A stretch of 13,697 bases of DNA from assembly GCA_900547015.1 (NCBI GenBank), contig URFD01000042.1:1-13697 (forward strand), given 5' to 3'. The notes under the pieces are model-generated. The model had not been told where the DNA came from, did not search any database, and saw nothing but the letters and a program-made list of their open reading frames with translations. A program made the position numbers and the translations under genes. Numbering within the stretch: position 1 is the first letter of the stretch; the number at the start of each line of letters is the position of its first letter. The DNA is from an uncultured Oscillospiraceae bacterium (GTDB lineage Bacteria; Bacillota; Clostridia; Oscillospirales; Ruminococcaceae). Positions 8,031 to 13,697 of this stretch are shown here, piece after piece.

Positions 8031-8531
8031 ATGAGTTTCAATTCGTTTAGTTCTCTGTTGGATAAAGCCATCTCGGTTGCCAATGTAGCGGGCAAAAAGA
8101 CCGAGGAAGTTGTAGAAACCTCTAAGCTCAAGCTGCAGGAGGTTGCGCTGAATGCGGACCTGGAGGATTGCTACGAAAAGATTGGTTCGTTGGTATTCCG
8201 CAGCCGCACTGCTGGTGTGGACAACGAGGAGCAGATTGCAGAGCTGATTGCACAGGCACAAGAGCTGGTCAGCCAGCTGACCGAGCTCAAGCTCAAACGC
8301 GCAGAAATCAAAAAGGTGAAGAAATGTCCTAACTGCGGAGCATCCTGTGAGATTGATTCTCATTTCTGCTCCAGATGCGGTATGGTGCTTTCCGAGGAGC
8401 CTGCGGAGCCACAGCAGCCCGCAGAGGAGCCAGCCGAAGAACCACAGCAGCCGGCAGAAGAGCCGACCGCAGAGCCACAGAAACCGGCAGAGGAGCCGGA
8501 ATCCGCTCCGGAGTCGGAAGAAAAACCCTAA
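8031..8531 (+). CDS. Zinc-ribbon protein with Pro/Glu-rich repeat tail
   Basis: The function is unknown. The 166-aa protein has three parts. Residues 1-95 are charged and helical in character (likely coiled coil, with KKTEEVVETSKLKLQEVAL and repeated Glu/Leu). A zinc ribbon follows with CPNC (99-102) and CSRC (113-116), an extra Cys at 106, and ten residues between the CxxC pairs. The low-complexity acidic tail (122-166) is built from three near-identical 11-residue units. There is no signal peptide or membrane segment. Small coiled-coil plus zinc-ribbon proteins of this kind are widespread in Firmicutes without an assigned role. The start is ATG 8031, with AAAGGGG at 8015-8021 (9-nt spacing); the in-frame TTG 8025 is too close to that site. 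A strong terminator follows the stop, making this the last gene of the upstream run. Confidence 0.85.
   Translation: MSFNSFSSLLDKAISVANVAGKKTEEVVETSKLKLQEVALNADLEDCYEKIGSLVFRSRTAGVDNEEQIAELIAQAQELVSQLTELKLKRAEIKKVKKCPNCGASCEIDSHFCSRCGMVLSEEPAEPQQPAEEPAEEPQQPAEEPTAEPQKPAEEPESAPESEEKP
8406..8504 (+). repeat. Three tandem 33-bp units coding for 11-aa Pro/Glu repeats
   Basis: Within the zinc-ribbon gene, residues 126-136, 137-147 and 148-158 read EPQQPAEEPAE, EPQQPAEEPTA and EPQKPAEEPES. The DNA copies differ mainly at third codon positions (for example gaggagcca, gaagaacca), so the units are old or under protein-level selection rather than a fresh slippage product. Confidence 0.85.
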
Positions 8532-8542
8532 ACACCGAATCT

Positions 8543-8577
8543 AAACCGACCGAAGGCGATGCCTTCGGTCGGTTTTT
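8543..8577 (+). terminator. Rho-independent terminator after the zinc-ribbon gene
   Basis: A perfect 15-bp stem (8543-8557 with 8561-8575), GC-rich in the middle (CCGACCGAAGGC), closes a 3-nt GAT loop. The run of five T (8573-8577) overlaps the stem end. It begins 11 nt after the stop codon and marks the 3' end of the recJ to zinc-ribbon run. Confidence 0.92.
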
Positions 8578-8734
8578 GTCTGTTGAGCCATCGGATGTAT
8601 GGAACGGCGGGAGAGCGGCATATACTGGGATGCGGGGTAGGATTTCCTGAAAAGTTTACAGAAAGCCGCTTGAAGGCAGCAGGAGGCTATGGTACCGTTA
8701 ATGGCACAACAATGGAAAAAAGGTTGGTGACGCA
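8578..8734 (+). promoter_or_regulatory. Leader of the flippase gene; weak promoter candidate
   Basis: This 157-bp gap follows a strong terminator, so a promoter is expected here. The best -10-like hexamer is TATACT (8621-8626), within CATATACT (8619-8626), which also partly resembles a sigma-E -10 element. No good -35 lies at the right distance: the 16-17 bp positions read ATGGAA or TATGGA. A TTTACA at 8655-8660 has no matching -10. The promoter is therefore unresolved. Confidence 0.25.
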
Positions 8735-10477
8735 GTGGAACAGGCAAACAAAAAGCAGGGATTTGTGCAGGGCGCAGCGGTCCTGATGGCAGGAACGCTG
8801 ACCGTCAAGATTGTCAGCATGATCTTTAAAATCCCAATCAGCAACCTGTTGGGCGGGACAGGGTATTCCTACTTCACCAATGCCTACGAACTCTTTAACC
8901 TTGTTTCCACGATTGCCACAGCCGGATTTCCGGTGGCGGTGTCCAAGCTGATTTCGGAAAACTGTGTGCTGGGGCATTACCGAGACAACCGCAAAATCTT
9001 TCGCATTTCGCGCCTGTTTTTTCTCATCACGGGCTTGAGCTGCATGGTGGTGATGATGTTGGGCGCAGGCACCTTTGCGGCGATGATTCCCAACCCCGGA
9101 GCCAAGCTGTCCATCATCTGTCTGGCGCCGGCTGTGCTGACCTGCTGCCTGATGAGCGCCTATCGAGGGTACTATCAGGGGATGCAGAATATGTACCCAA
9201 CCTCGATTTCGCAAATGATAGAGGCTGTCACCAAGATGGTTTTTGGATTGGGGCTGAGTTGGGGTGTCATGAAGTGGACGCAGCAGGAATATCTTCGCAG
9301 CGGTACGGTGCTGGGGGTGTCCTATGAGACAGCGGAGCAGGCACAGGCGGCGATTGTCCAGCTGGCAAGCGCGGCGGCTGTGCTGGGGGTCAGCCTGTCA
9401 ACTGCGGCAGGCTTGCTGTATCTGATGCTGCGCTGGCGCAAAAGGGGCGACGGGGTCCGTGATGAGCAGGTCATGCACGCACCGAAGGCACAGCCGTCGG
9501 CACAGCTGCTCAAAAGCATCCTTGTGATTGGAGTTCCGGTCTGTCTGGGTTCGCTGGCAATCAACCTGTCGGGCATCATCGACCTGATGACGGTGACGGG
9601 CAGACTGTCCTATGTCATGCAGACCAATCCACAAGCCCTGCTTGCGTGCTACGGCGAGCAGATACCAGCGGTGGAGCTTGCAAACCAAACCGTCCACAAC
9701 TACCTGTACGGGGCATATAGCGGCAAGGCGGGTGTCATCGCCAATCTGGTTCCGGCGCTGACGACCGGCTTTGCGGTCAGCGCGCTTCCGGCAGTGGCAC
9801 AAAGCTACACCAAGGGCAATCGAGTCAAGACGCAGCGCAGTGTCAGCATGGTTCTGCGTGTGACAGCTATCTTCTGTATTCCGGCAGGGCTGGGTATCAG
9901 CGCCCTGTCCCAAGAAATCTGCGAGCTGTTTTTTGGAAGCAGCAGCGAGGTTGCAGTCGGCGCACCTCTGCTCAAGGTGCTTGCGCTGGCTTCGGTGCTG
10001 ATTGCTCTGACCGGAACCATCAACAGCCTGTTGCAGGCGGTGGGCAAGGTGACCTTGCCGGTCAAGCTGATTTTGATTGGCAGTATCATCAAGCTCATCA
10101 TGAACGAACTGTTGGTGGGAATCCCGCAAATCAACATTCGGGCGGTTCCGTTTTCCACGCTGGTCTGCTATCTGGTGGTGACGGTGCTCAGTCTGTGGGC
10201 GCTGAAAGGTGCAGTCGGGGAGATTGGATATTTTGAAATTTTTTCCAAGCCTCTGCTGGCGGCGATGCTGTGCGGGGTAGCTGCGAGAGAGACACAAAAC
10301 CTGCTGGCGGGTGTGCTTCACTCCCGATTTACCGTTTTAATCTCGGTGGCTGTCGGCGCATTTTTCTATCTTTTGGGGCTGCTGATGCTCAAAGCCCTCA
10401 AAAAAGAGGAGATTATGATGCTGCCCAAGGGCGAAAAAATGGCAAAGATACTTGAAAAGTACTCACTTTTAGGGTAA
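8735..10477 (+). CDS. SpoVB/YabM-family polytopic membrane flippase (MOP superfamily)
   Basis: The 580-aa protein is a multi-pass membrane transporter of the oligosaccharide/lipid-linked flippase group (MATE/MurJ-like) in the cytoplasmic membrane. Relatives include YabM (MurJ-type lipid II flippase) and SpoVB (spore cortex). Hydrophobic segments fit a 12-14 helix protein, for example about 11-31, 92-118, 123-142, 208-232, 258-284, 372-392, 410-432, 441-461, 472-490, 505-516 and 532-554. The loop YRGYYQGM (143-150) followed by TSISQMIE is characteristic of SpoVB/YabM. The start is GTG 8735, with GGTGA at 8726-8730. The following mazG and rqcP match the yabM-yabN-yabO order, which favours a YabM identity, but SpoVB and YabM are hard to separate by eye. 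The C-terminal tail (MLPKGEKMAKILEKY) is cytosolic in character. Confidence 0.9.
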   Translation: MEQANKKQGFVQGAAVLMAGTLTVKIVSMIFKIPISNLLGGTGYSYFTNAYELFNLVSTIATAGFPVAVSKLISENCVLGHYRDNRKIFRISRLFFLITGLSCMVVMMLGAGTFAAMIPNPGAKLSIICLAPAVLTCCLMSAYRGYYQGMQNMYPTSISQMIEAVTKMVFGLGLSWGVMKWTQQEYLRSGTVLGVSYETAEQAQAAIVQLASAAAVLGVSLSTAAGLLYLMLRWRKRGDGVRDEQVMHAPKAQPSAQLLKSILVIGVPVCLGSLAINLSGIIDLMTVTGRLSYVMQTNPQALLACYGEQIPAVELANQTVHNYLYGAYSGKAGVIANLVPALTTGFAVSALPAVAQSYTKGNRVKTQRSVSMVLRVTAIFCIPAGLGISALSQEICELFFGSSSEVAVGAPLLKVLALASVLIALTGTINSLLQAVGKVTLPVKLILIGSIIKLIMNELLVGIPQINIRAVPFSTLVCYLVVTVLSLWALKGAVGEIGYFEIFSKPLLAAMLCGVAARETQNLLAGVLHSRFTVLISVAVGAFFYLLGLLMLKALKKEEIMMLPKGEKMAKILEKYSLLG

Positions 10478-10480
10478 TAT
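10452..10480 (+). promoter_or_regulatory. Weak promoter candidate upstream of mazG
   Basis: TTGAAA (10452-10457) and TAATAT (10475-10480) are separated by 17 bp, overlapping the end of the flippase gene. The -35 matches 5 of 6 consensus bases and the -10 matches 4 of 6. An AT-rich run (TATATATAAA) follows. It could give mazG a secondary promoter, but read-through from the flippase gene is equally plausible. Confidence 0.3.
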
Positions 10481-10536
10481 ATATAAAGTCGCAAAAAGGA
10501 AGCCGAAAGCAGAAGACTGATACAGAGGAGTGTGGG

Positions 10537-11337
10537 ATGATGGGCGTGTCTTATGACTGCAAGGAAAAATACGGCATCGACGACCTTCTGGAGATTATGA
10601 GAATCCTCAGAGGAGAGGGCGGCTGTCCGTGGGACAGAGAACAGACTCATGCTTCGATGCGGAAGGATATGCTGGAAGAAGCTTACGAGGTATGCGAGGC
10701 TATTGATTTAGAGGACCGCGACCTGCTCAAGGAGGAGCTGGGTGATGTGCTGCTTCAGGTGGTTCACCATGCCAGAATCGAAGAGGAACAGGGAAATTTC
10801 AATTTTGACGATGTGTGTGACGGGATTTGCAAAAAGCTCATCATCCGCCACCCGCACGTTTTTGGGGATGTGTCGGTGAGCAGCACCGGCGAGGTTCTGC
10901 AAAACTGGGAACAGATTAAGCAGGAAACCAAGGGACAGACTACCCATACCCAGACCCTGCAAAGTGTGCCCAAGACCTTCCCGGCGCTGATGCGTGCGCA
11001 GAAGGTACAAAAGCGGGCTGCCAAAACAGGCTTCGATTACCCGGATTTGTACTGGGCGATGGGCGATTTGGAGAGCGAGCTGGATGAGCTGCAGTGTGCC
11101 ATCGAGGACGAGGACCCGCAGCAGTGCTTTGAGGAGCTGGGAGACGTTCTGTTCTCGGCTGTCAATATGGCGCGCTTTTTGAAGGTGGATGCAGAGGAAA
11201 GCCTGAACGCATCGACCGAAAAATTCATCTCCCGTTTCCAGCGGGTCGAACAGCTGGCAAAGGAGCAGGGAATCAACCTGGAGGATATTTCCATTCAGGA
11301 GATGGACAAGCTCTGGAAACAGGCCAAAAAGAAATAG
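10537..11337 (+). CDS. mazG: Nucleoside triphosphate pyrophosphohydrolase MazG
   Basis: MazG hydrolyses (d)NTPs to monophosphates and pyrophosphate, acting as a nucleotide-pool sanitiser. The 266-aa protein contains two all-alpha MazG repeats. The first has CPWD (30-33), EEAYEV (47-52) and EELGDVLLQVV (66-76), the metal-binding E-x2-E...E-x2-D pattern. The second has EELGDVLFSAVN (199-210). The length matches stand-alone MazG of E. coli; the N-terminal tetrapyrrole methylase-like domain of B. subtilis YabN is absent. Two adjacent ATGs (10537 and 10540) follow AGAGGAG (10524-10530) at 6 and 9 nt, so the true start may be 10540. It lies 59 bp after the flippase gene, in the place of yabN. Confidence 0.95.
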   Translation: MMGVSYDCKEKYGIDDLLEIMRILRGEGGCPWDREQTHASMRKDMLEEAYEVCEAIDLEDRDLLKEELGDVLLQVVHHARIEEEQGNFNFDDVCDGICKKLIIRHPHVFGDVSVSSTGEVLQNWEQIKQETKGQTTHTQTLQSVPKTFPALMRAQKVQKRAAKTGFDYPDLYWAMGDLESELDELQCAIEDEDPQQCFEELGDVLFSAVNMARFLKVDAEESLNASTEKFISRFQRVEQLAKEQGINLEDISIQEMDKLWKQAKKK

Positions 11338-11343
11338 TCAAAG

Positions 11344-11407
11344 AAAGCGTCTTCGGCAGGATGCGGGTTATGACCGGAAGGACTGCCTTAGGAATCAGCG
11401 CTTTTTT
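11344..11407 (+). terminator. Imperfect hairpin and T-tract between mazG and hup
   Basis: Nested complementary blocks are AAAGCG/CGCTTT (11344-11349 with 11399-11404), TTC/GAA (11352-11354 with 11392-11394), GGCAG/CTGCC (11355-11359 with 11383-11387) and GGT/ACC around TATG (11366-11375). A run of six T (11402-11407) follows and partly overlaps the outer stem. It may be a mazG terminator or a structured hup leader; the internal loops make this uncertain. Confidence 0.35.
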
Positions 11408-11478
11408 AATACATTTCCCCCTGCATGAGTGGGTGGAAAATCGTGAAAAATGATGCGAAAAAATGGAGGATAACAAAT

Positions 11479-11754
11479 ATGACTAAAGCAGAACTGATTA
11501 ATGCCGTTGCACAGAAAACCGGCCTTTCCAAAAAAGACAGCGAAAAGGCTGTTGTAGCTGTTATCGATTCGATTTCTGAAACTCTGGCTGCCGGCGAAAA
11601 GGTTGCTCTGGTTGGTTTCGGCACCTTCGAGGTAAAAGAGCGTGCTGCAAGAGAGGGTATCAACCCAAGAACCAAAGAGAAAATCGAGATCCCGGCTTCC
11701 AAGCTGCCAAGCTTCAAAGCAGGCAAGGGCCTCAAAGAAATCGTTTCCAAGTAA
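11479..11754 (+). CDS. hup: HU-family nucleoid DNA-binding protein
   Basis: HU is a small basic dimeric protein that bends and compacts DNA in the nucleoid. The 91-aa product matches typical HU length. It starts MTKAELINAVAQKTGLSKKD and carries the core GFGTFEVKERAAR (46-58), the beta-arm tip with P63 of INPRT (DNA-intercalating proline) and the closing IPASKLPSFKAGKGLK. The start is ATG 11479, with TGGAGGA at 11464-11470 (8-nt spacing). An upstream in-frame ATG at 11425 would add 18 residues not found in HU and has no comparable ribosome binding site. Codons lean to GCT/GCA for Ala and AAA for Lys, as expected for a highly expressed gene. It is inserted between mazG and rqcP and probably has its own promoter, which I cannot pinpoint. 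Confidence 0.96.
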   Translation: MTKAELINAVAQKTGLSKKDSEKAVVAVIDSISETLAAGEKVALVGFGTFEVKERAAREGINPRTKEKIEIPASKLPSFKAGKGLKEIVSK

Positions 11755-11778
11755 TTGGAATATTCCAGAACAGATGCG

Positions 11779-11810
11779 ACAGCTCCGGGTGCTTCCGGGG
11801 CTGTTGTTGT
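11779..11810 (+). terminator. Hairpin with U-rich tail between hup and rqcP
   Basis: ACAGCTCCGG (11779-11788) pairs with CCGGGGCTGT (11795-11804), 10 bp with one U-G, around a 6-nt loop. Up to three more pairs are possible outward (two of them G-U). A TTGTTG run follows rather than a pure T-run, so termination is probably partial. This would let hup be transcribed more than rqcP while allowing read-through. Confidence 0.5.
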
Positions 11811-11829
11811 ATCAGCAGGAGGAACTAGT

Positions 11830-12072
11830 ATGAGATTGGATAAATATTTGAAGATTACTCGACTCATCAAGCGCCGCACGGTAGCAAATGAAGCGTGCGA
11901 CGGCGGCAGAATTTTGGTCAACGGCAAGGTTGCCCGCGCTTCCTATGCCGTCAAGGAGGGGGACACCATCGAAATCCAGATGGGAAACCGTCCGCTGAAG
12001 GTGCAGGTGCTGTCGGTCAGCGAATATGCTACCAAGGAAAGTGCAGCCCAGATGTACCGCGTGGAGGAATAG
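11830..12072 (+). CDS. rqcP: S4-domain ribosome quality-control protein RqcP (YabO)
   Basis: RqcP (YabO) binds obstructed 50S subunits with RqcH and promotes C-terminal poly-alanine tailing of stalled nascent chains. The 80-aa protein is essentially one S4 RNA-binding domain: MRLDKYLKITRLIKRRT at the N-terminus, GGRILVNGK (25-33), ASYAVKEGD (37-45), and the tail AAQMYRV resembling the AANMY of B. subtilis YabO (86 aa). The conserved R2 and R16 are present. The start is ATG 11830, with AGGAGGA at 11817-11823 (6-nt spacing). An in-frame extension back to 11755 reads through the hup-rqcP hairpin and has no family support. The position downstream of the flippase and mazG matches the yabM-yabN-yabO order. 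Confidence 0.95.
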   Translation: MRLDKYLKITRLIKRRTVANEACDGGRILVNGKVARASYAVKEGDTIEIQMGNRPLKVQVLSVSEYATKESAAQMYRVEE

Positions 12073-12128
12073 TCCGGTTCAAAATCCCCGAAATATTTCC
12101 AAAACAAGACGGAATTTTGAAGAATATG

Positions 12129-12149
12129 ATAATTTTATAGGAAAATTAT
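12129..12149. repeat. AT-only inverted repeat abutting the metK promoter
   Basis: ATAATTTT (12129-12136) and AAAATTAT (12142-12149) form a perfect 8-bp inverted repeat around a 5-nt centre, touching the -35 hexamer. It may be an UP element that contacts RNA polymerase alpha subunits, or a regulator site. No known operator consensus is recognised. Confidence 0.4.
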
Positions 12150-12177
12150 TGACAGAAATGACGAAACGCGTTATGAT
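12149..12177 (+). promoter_or_regulatory. Sigma-A promoter of metK
   Basis: TTGACA (12149-12154) is a perfect -35. TATGAT (12172-12177) matches the -10 at 5 of 6 bases, and the spacer is exactly 17 bp. Transcription would begin near 12184, about 15 nt before the riboswitch P1 stem. This is the clearest promoter in the window. Confidence 0.9.
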
Positions 12178-12198
12178 GTCAGCATAAACTGAATCAGC

Positions 12199-12300
12199 CT
12201 TATCAAGAGTGACAGAGGGGACAGGCCCTGTGAAGTCCGGCAACCTGCAAAACGGCGGTTTTGTAAGGTGCCAAATCCTGCGGGTAAGCCGAGAGATGAG
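12199..12300 (+). promoter_or_regulatory. SAM-I (S-box) riboswitch aptamer upstream of metK
   Basis: The conserved S-box elements appear in order: CTTATCAAGAG (12199-12209), AGAGGGGACAGGCCCTGTGA (12214-12233), CCGGCAACC (12237-12245), AAGGTGCCAAATCC (12255-12268) and closing GATGAG (12295-12300). P1 is CTTATC paired with GATGAG (6 bp, one U-G). P3 is formed by 12246-12250 (TGCAA) with 12251-12255-side sequences around the AAACGGCGGTTT region. The aptamer binds S-adenosylmethionine in the nascent RNA, so metK is repressed when SAM is plentiful. The 12073-12442 gap (370 bp) is wholly accounted for by promoter, aptamer, terminator and leader; no small ORF with a ribosome binding site is seen in it. 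Confidence 0.95.
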
Positions 12301-12308
12301 GAAGCAAG

Positions 12309-12337
12309 GACTCGATCTCAACGGTCGGGTCTTTTTT
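12309..12337 (+). terminator. Riboswitch expression-platform terminator with antiterminator
   Basis: GACTCGATC (12309-12317) pairs with GGTCGGGTC (12323-12331), 9 bp with two U-G pairs, followed by six T (12332-12337). The competing antiterminator pairs GAGATGAG (12293-12300), which includes the 3' strand of P1, with CTCGATCTC (12311-12319) leaving one bulged G. Binding of SAM holds P1, frees the terminator strand and stops transcription before metK. Confidence 0.92.
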
Positions 12338-12442
12338 CATGTACCGGGTATTCAGGCATGAAAGGGATTATCTCGAACAAGCTGCGTGCTGTTTGGTTTA
12401 TGAAACGAAAACATCATGGAAAAAAGAAAGGAAAGAGAAAAG

Positions 12443-13624
12443 ATGGCAAAATATTTATTTACATCCGAGTCGGTTACCGAAGGACATCCCGACAAAGTTT
12501 GCGACCAGATTTCCGATGCAGTCCTTGATGCGATCCTCGAGCAGGACCCAAACGGACGCGTTGCTTGTGAGACAACCGTAACCACCGGTATGGTGATGGT
12601 TATGGGAGAAATCAGCACCAGCTGCTATGTTGACATCCCGAAGCTGGCTCGTGAGGTCATCCACGAAATCGGATACGACCGTGCAAAATACGGATTCGAC
12701 TGCGACACCTGTGCAGTCCTCACCTCCATCGATGAGCAGTCCGGCGACATCGCAATGGGCGTTGACAAGGGTCTGGAGGCAAAGGAAATCCAGAGCACAG
12801 AGGAAGACAACGGCGCCGGCGACCAGGGCATGATGTTCGGCTATGCCTGCGACGATACTCCGGAGCTGATGCCGATGCCAATCTCGCTGGCACACAAGCT
12901 GGCAAAGCGTCTGGCACAGGTCCGCAAGGATGGAACCCTGCCTTACCTGCGTCCGGATGGCAAAACTCAGGTTACCATCGAGTATGAGAACGATGTTCCG
13001 GTTGCAGTTGAAACCATCGTAATCTCCAACCAGCACTCTCCGGAGGTTGAGATGGAGCAGATTCGCGCTGATATCAAAAAGCACGTCATCGATGCAATCG
13101 TTCCAAAAGAGCTGATGAACGACCAGACCAAAATCTTCATCAACCCAACCGGCCGTTTTGTAATCGGCGGCCCACAGGGAGACAGCGGCCTGACCGGAAG
13201 AAAAATCATCGTTGATACCTACGGTGGCATGGGCCGTCACGGCGGCGGTGCTTTCTCCGGTAAGGACCCGACCAAGGTAGACCGTTCCGCAGCTTACGCA
13301 GCAAGATATGTTGCAAAAAATATCGTAGCAGCAAAGCTTGCAAAACGCTGTGAGGTTCAGCTGGCTTACGCAATCGGTGTTGCAAAGCCGGTATCCATCA
13401 ATGTCAACACCTTCGGCACCGGTGTGGTTGCAGATGAGGTGCTGGAGCAGGCAATTGAAAAAGTATTCGACCTGCGTCCAACCGCCATCATCAAGACCCT
13501 CGACCTGCGCCGTCCAATCTACCGTCAGCTGGCAGCTTACGGCCACATGGGCAGAGAGGACCTGGGTGTCAACTGGGAAAAGACCGACAAAGTACAGGCT
13601 CTGCTGGATGCAGTAAACGCATAA
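12443..13624 (+). CDS. metK: S-adenosylmethionine synthetase
   Basis: MetK condenses ATP and L-methionine into S-adenosylmethionine in the cytoplasm. The 393-aa length is typical (E. coli 384, B. subtilis 400). It has GHPDK (14-18, H15 and D17 at the active site), signature 1 GAGDQGMMFGYA (124-135), signature 2 GGGAFSGKD (267-275), and K274 in the ATP-binding region. The start ATG 12443 gives the family N-terminus MAKYLFTSESVTEGHPDK and follows AAAGGA (12427-12432) by 10 nt. An in-frame ATG at 12416 would add nine Lys/Glu/Arg residues that are in fact the translated ribosome binding site. Expression is controlled by the upstream SAM-I riboswitch. Codon use (mostly GCA/GCT for Ala, many CGT for Arg, CCA for Pro) fits high expression. 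Confidence 0.98.
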   Translation: MAKYLFTSESVTEGHPDKVCDQISDAVLDAILEQDPNGRVACETTVTTGMVMVMGEISTSCYVDIPKLAREVIHEIGYDRAKYGFDCDTCAVLTSIDEQSGDIAMGVDKGLEAKEIQSTEEDNGAGDQGMMFGYACDDTPELMPMPISLAHKLAKRLAQVRKDGTLPYLRPDGKTQVTIEYENDVPVAVETIVISNQHSPEVEMEQIRADIKKHVIDAIVPKELMNDQTKIFINPTGRFVIGGPQGDSGLTGRKIIVDTYGGMGRHGGGAFSGKDPTKVDRSAAYAARYVAKNIVAAKLAKRCEVQLAYAIGVAKPVSINVNTFGTGVVADEVLEQAIEKVFDLRPTAIIKTLDLRRPIYRQLAAYGHMGREDLGVNWEKTDKVQALLDAVNA

Positions 13625-13630
13625 GAAATC

Positions 13631-13665
13631 AAAAGGAGACAAGGGTAGCCTTGTCTCCTTTTTTT
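13631..13665 (+). terminator. Rho-independent terminator after metK
   Basis: AAAAGGAGACAAGG (13631-13644) pairs perfectly with CCTTGTCTCCTTTT (13649-13662), 14 bp around a GTAG loop, followed by further T to 13665. It begins 7 nt after the metK stop and ends the single-gene riboswitch unit. Nothing further is recognised from 13666 to the window end. Confidence 0.95.
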
Positions 13666-13697
13666 GCTTTTTGGATATTTCATGCAGGAATGTGCCG

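Noticed and set aside
8619..8626. Sigma-E-like -10 element ahead of the SpoVB/YabM-type gene
   Set aside because: Only a partial -10 match and no credible -35 at the required distance; kept solely as a weak promoter note.
11755..11829. N-terminal extension of rqcP through the hup-rqcP hairpin
   Set aside because: The added residues have no YabO counterpart, and ATG 11830 has an ideal AGGAGGA site.
12339..12581. Possible upstream ORF in the metK leader
   Set aside because: No ribosome binding site precedes its ATG, it runs into metK out of frame, and its sequence is unlike a protein once past the metK start.
12455..13642. 395-codon minus-strand open frame opposite metK
   Set aside because: Shadow of metK; it would also begin inside the metK terminator and has no family resemblance.
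1..13697. Mobile element, phage, defence or biosynthetic island
   Set aside because: All genes are core or conserved families in compact co-directional runs; no transposase, integrase, attachment-site repeat, toxin-antitoxin pair or CRISPR repeat was seen. MazG here is the pyrophosphohydrolase, with no mazEF beside it.

Overview
The window looks like a Clostridia-type Firmicute chromosome of moderate GC content. The grounds are an RSH-type (p)ppGpp enzyme with the bifunctional RFKD motif, a HemZ-family radical SAM protein, a SpoVB/YabM-type flippase beside mazG, hup and rqcP, an S-box (SAM-I) riboswitch ahead of metK, strong AGGAGG-like ribosome binding sites and frequent TTG/GTG starts. A spore-forming gut lineage such as Oscillospiraceae or Butyricicoccaceae fits, but this is inference and no rRNA gene is present to test it. 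All 12 genes are on the + strand, and no mobile element, tRNA, rRNA or CRISPR array is visible.

Region 1 (22-8577) is a tightly packed run: recJ (single-strand exonuclease), rel ((p)ppGpp synthetase/hydrolase), dtd (D-aminoacyl-tRNA deacylase), a glyoxalase II-like metallo-beta-lactamase-fold hydrolase, hemZ, a uridine kinase/phosphoribulokinase-family P-loop kinase, and a small zinc-ribbon protein with a Pro/Glu repeat tail. Gaps are short and hemZ overlaps the kinase by 38 nt. A strong intrinsic terminator at 8543-8577 ends the run. The order resembles the recJ-apt-rel-dtd block of Bacillus and clostridia, but apt is missing.

Region 2 (8735-12072) holds a SpoVB/YabM-family membrane flippase, mazG, hup (HU) and rqcP (YabO). 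This resembles the B. subtilis spoVT-yabM-yabN-yabO-yabP-yabQ-divIC order. Here MazG lacks the methylase domain of YabN, hup is inserted, and metK rather than yabP/yabQ follows. Hairpins lie before hup and between hup and rqcP.

Region 3 (12073-13697) is a self-contained methionine/SAM regulatory unit: a near-consensus sigma-A promoter (12149-12177), a complete SAM-I aptamer (12199-12300), a terminator (12309-12337) with a mutually exclusive antiterminator, metK (12443-13624) and a 14-bp terminator (13631-13665).

The genes are mostly housekeeping: DNA repair, stringent response, tRNA and ribosome quality control, nucleotide sanitation, nucleoid structure and SAM supply. I found no clearly new system. 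The most interesting details are a hairpin that appears to bring a distant Shine-Dalgarno next to the start of the metallo-hydrolase, the repeat-tailed zinc-ribbon protein, the overlapping kinase of unknown substrate, and the departures from the usual gene orders.
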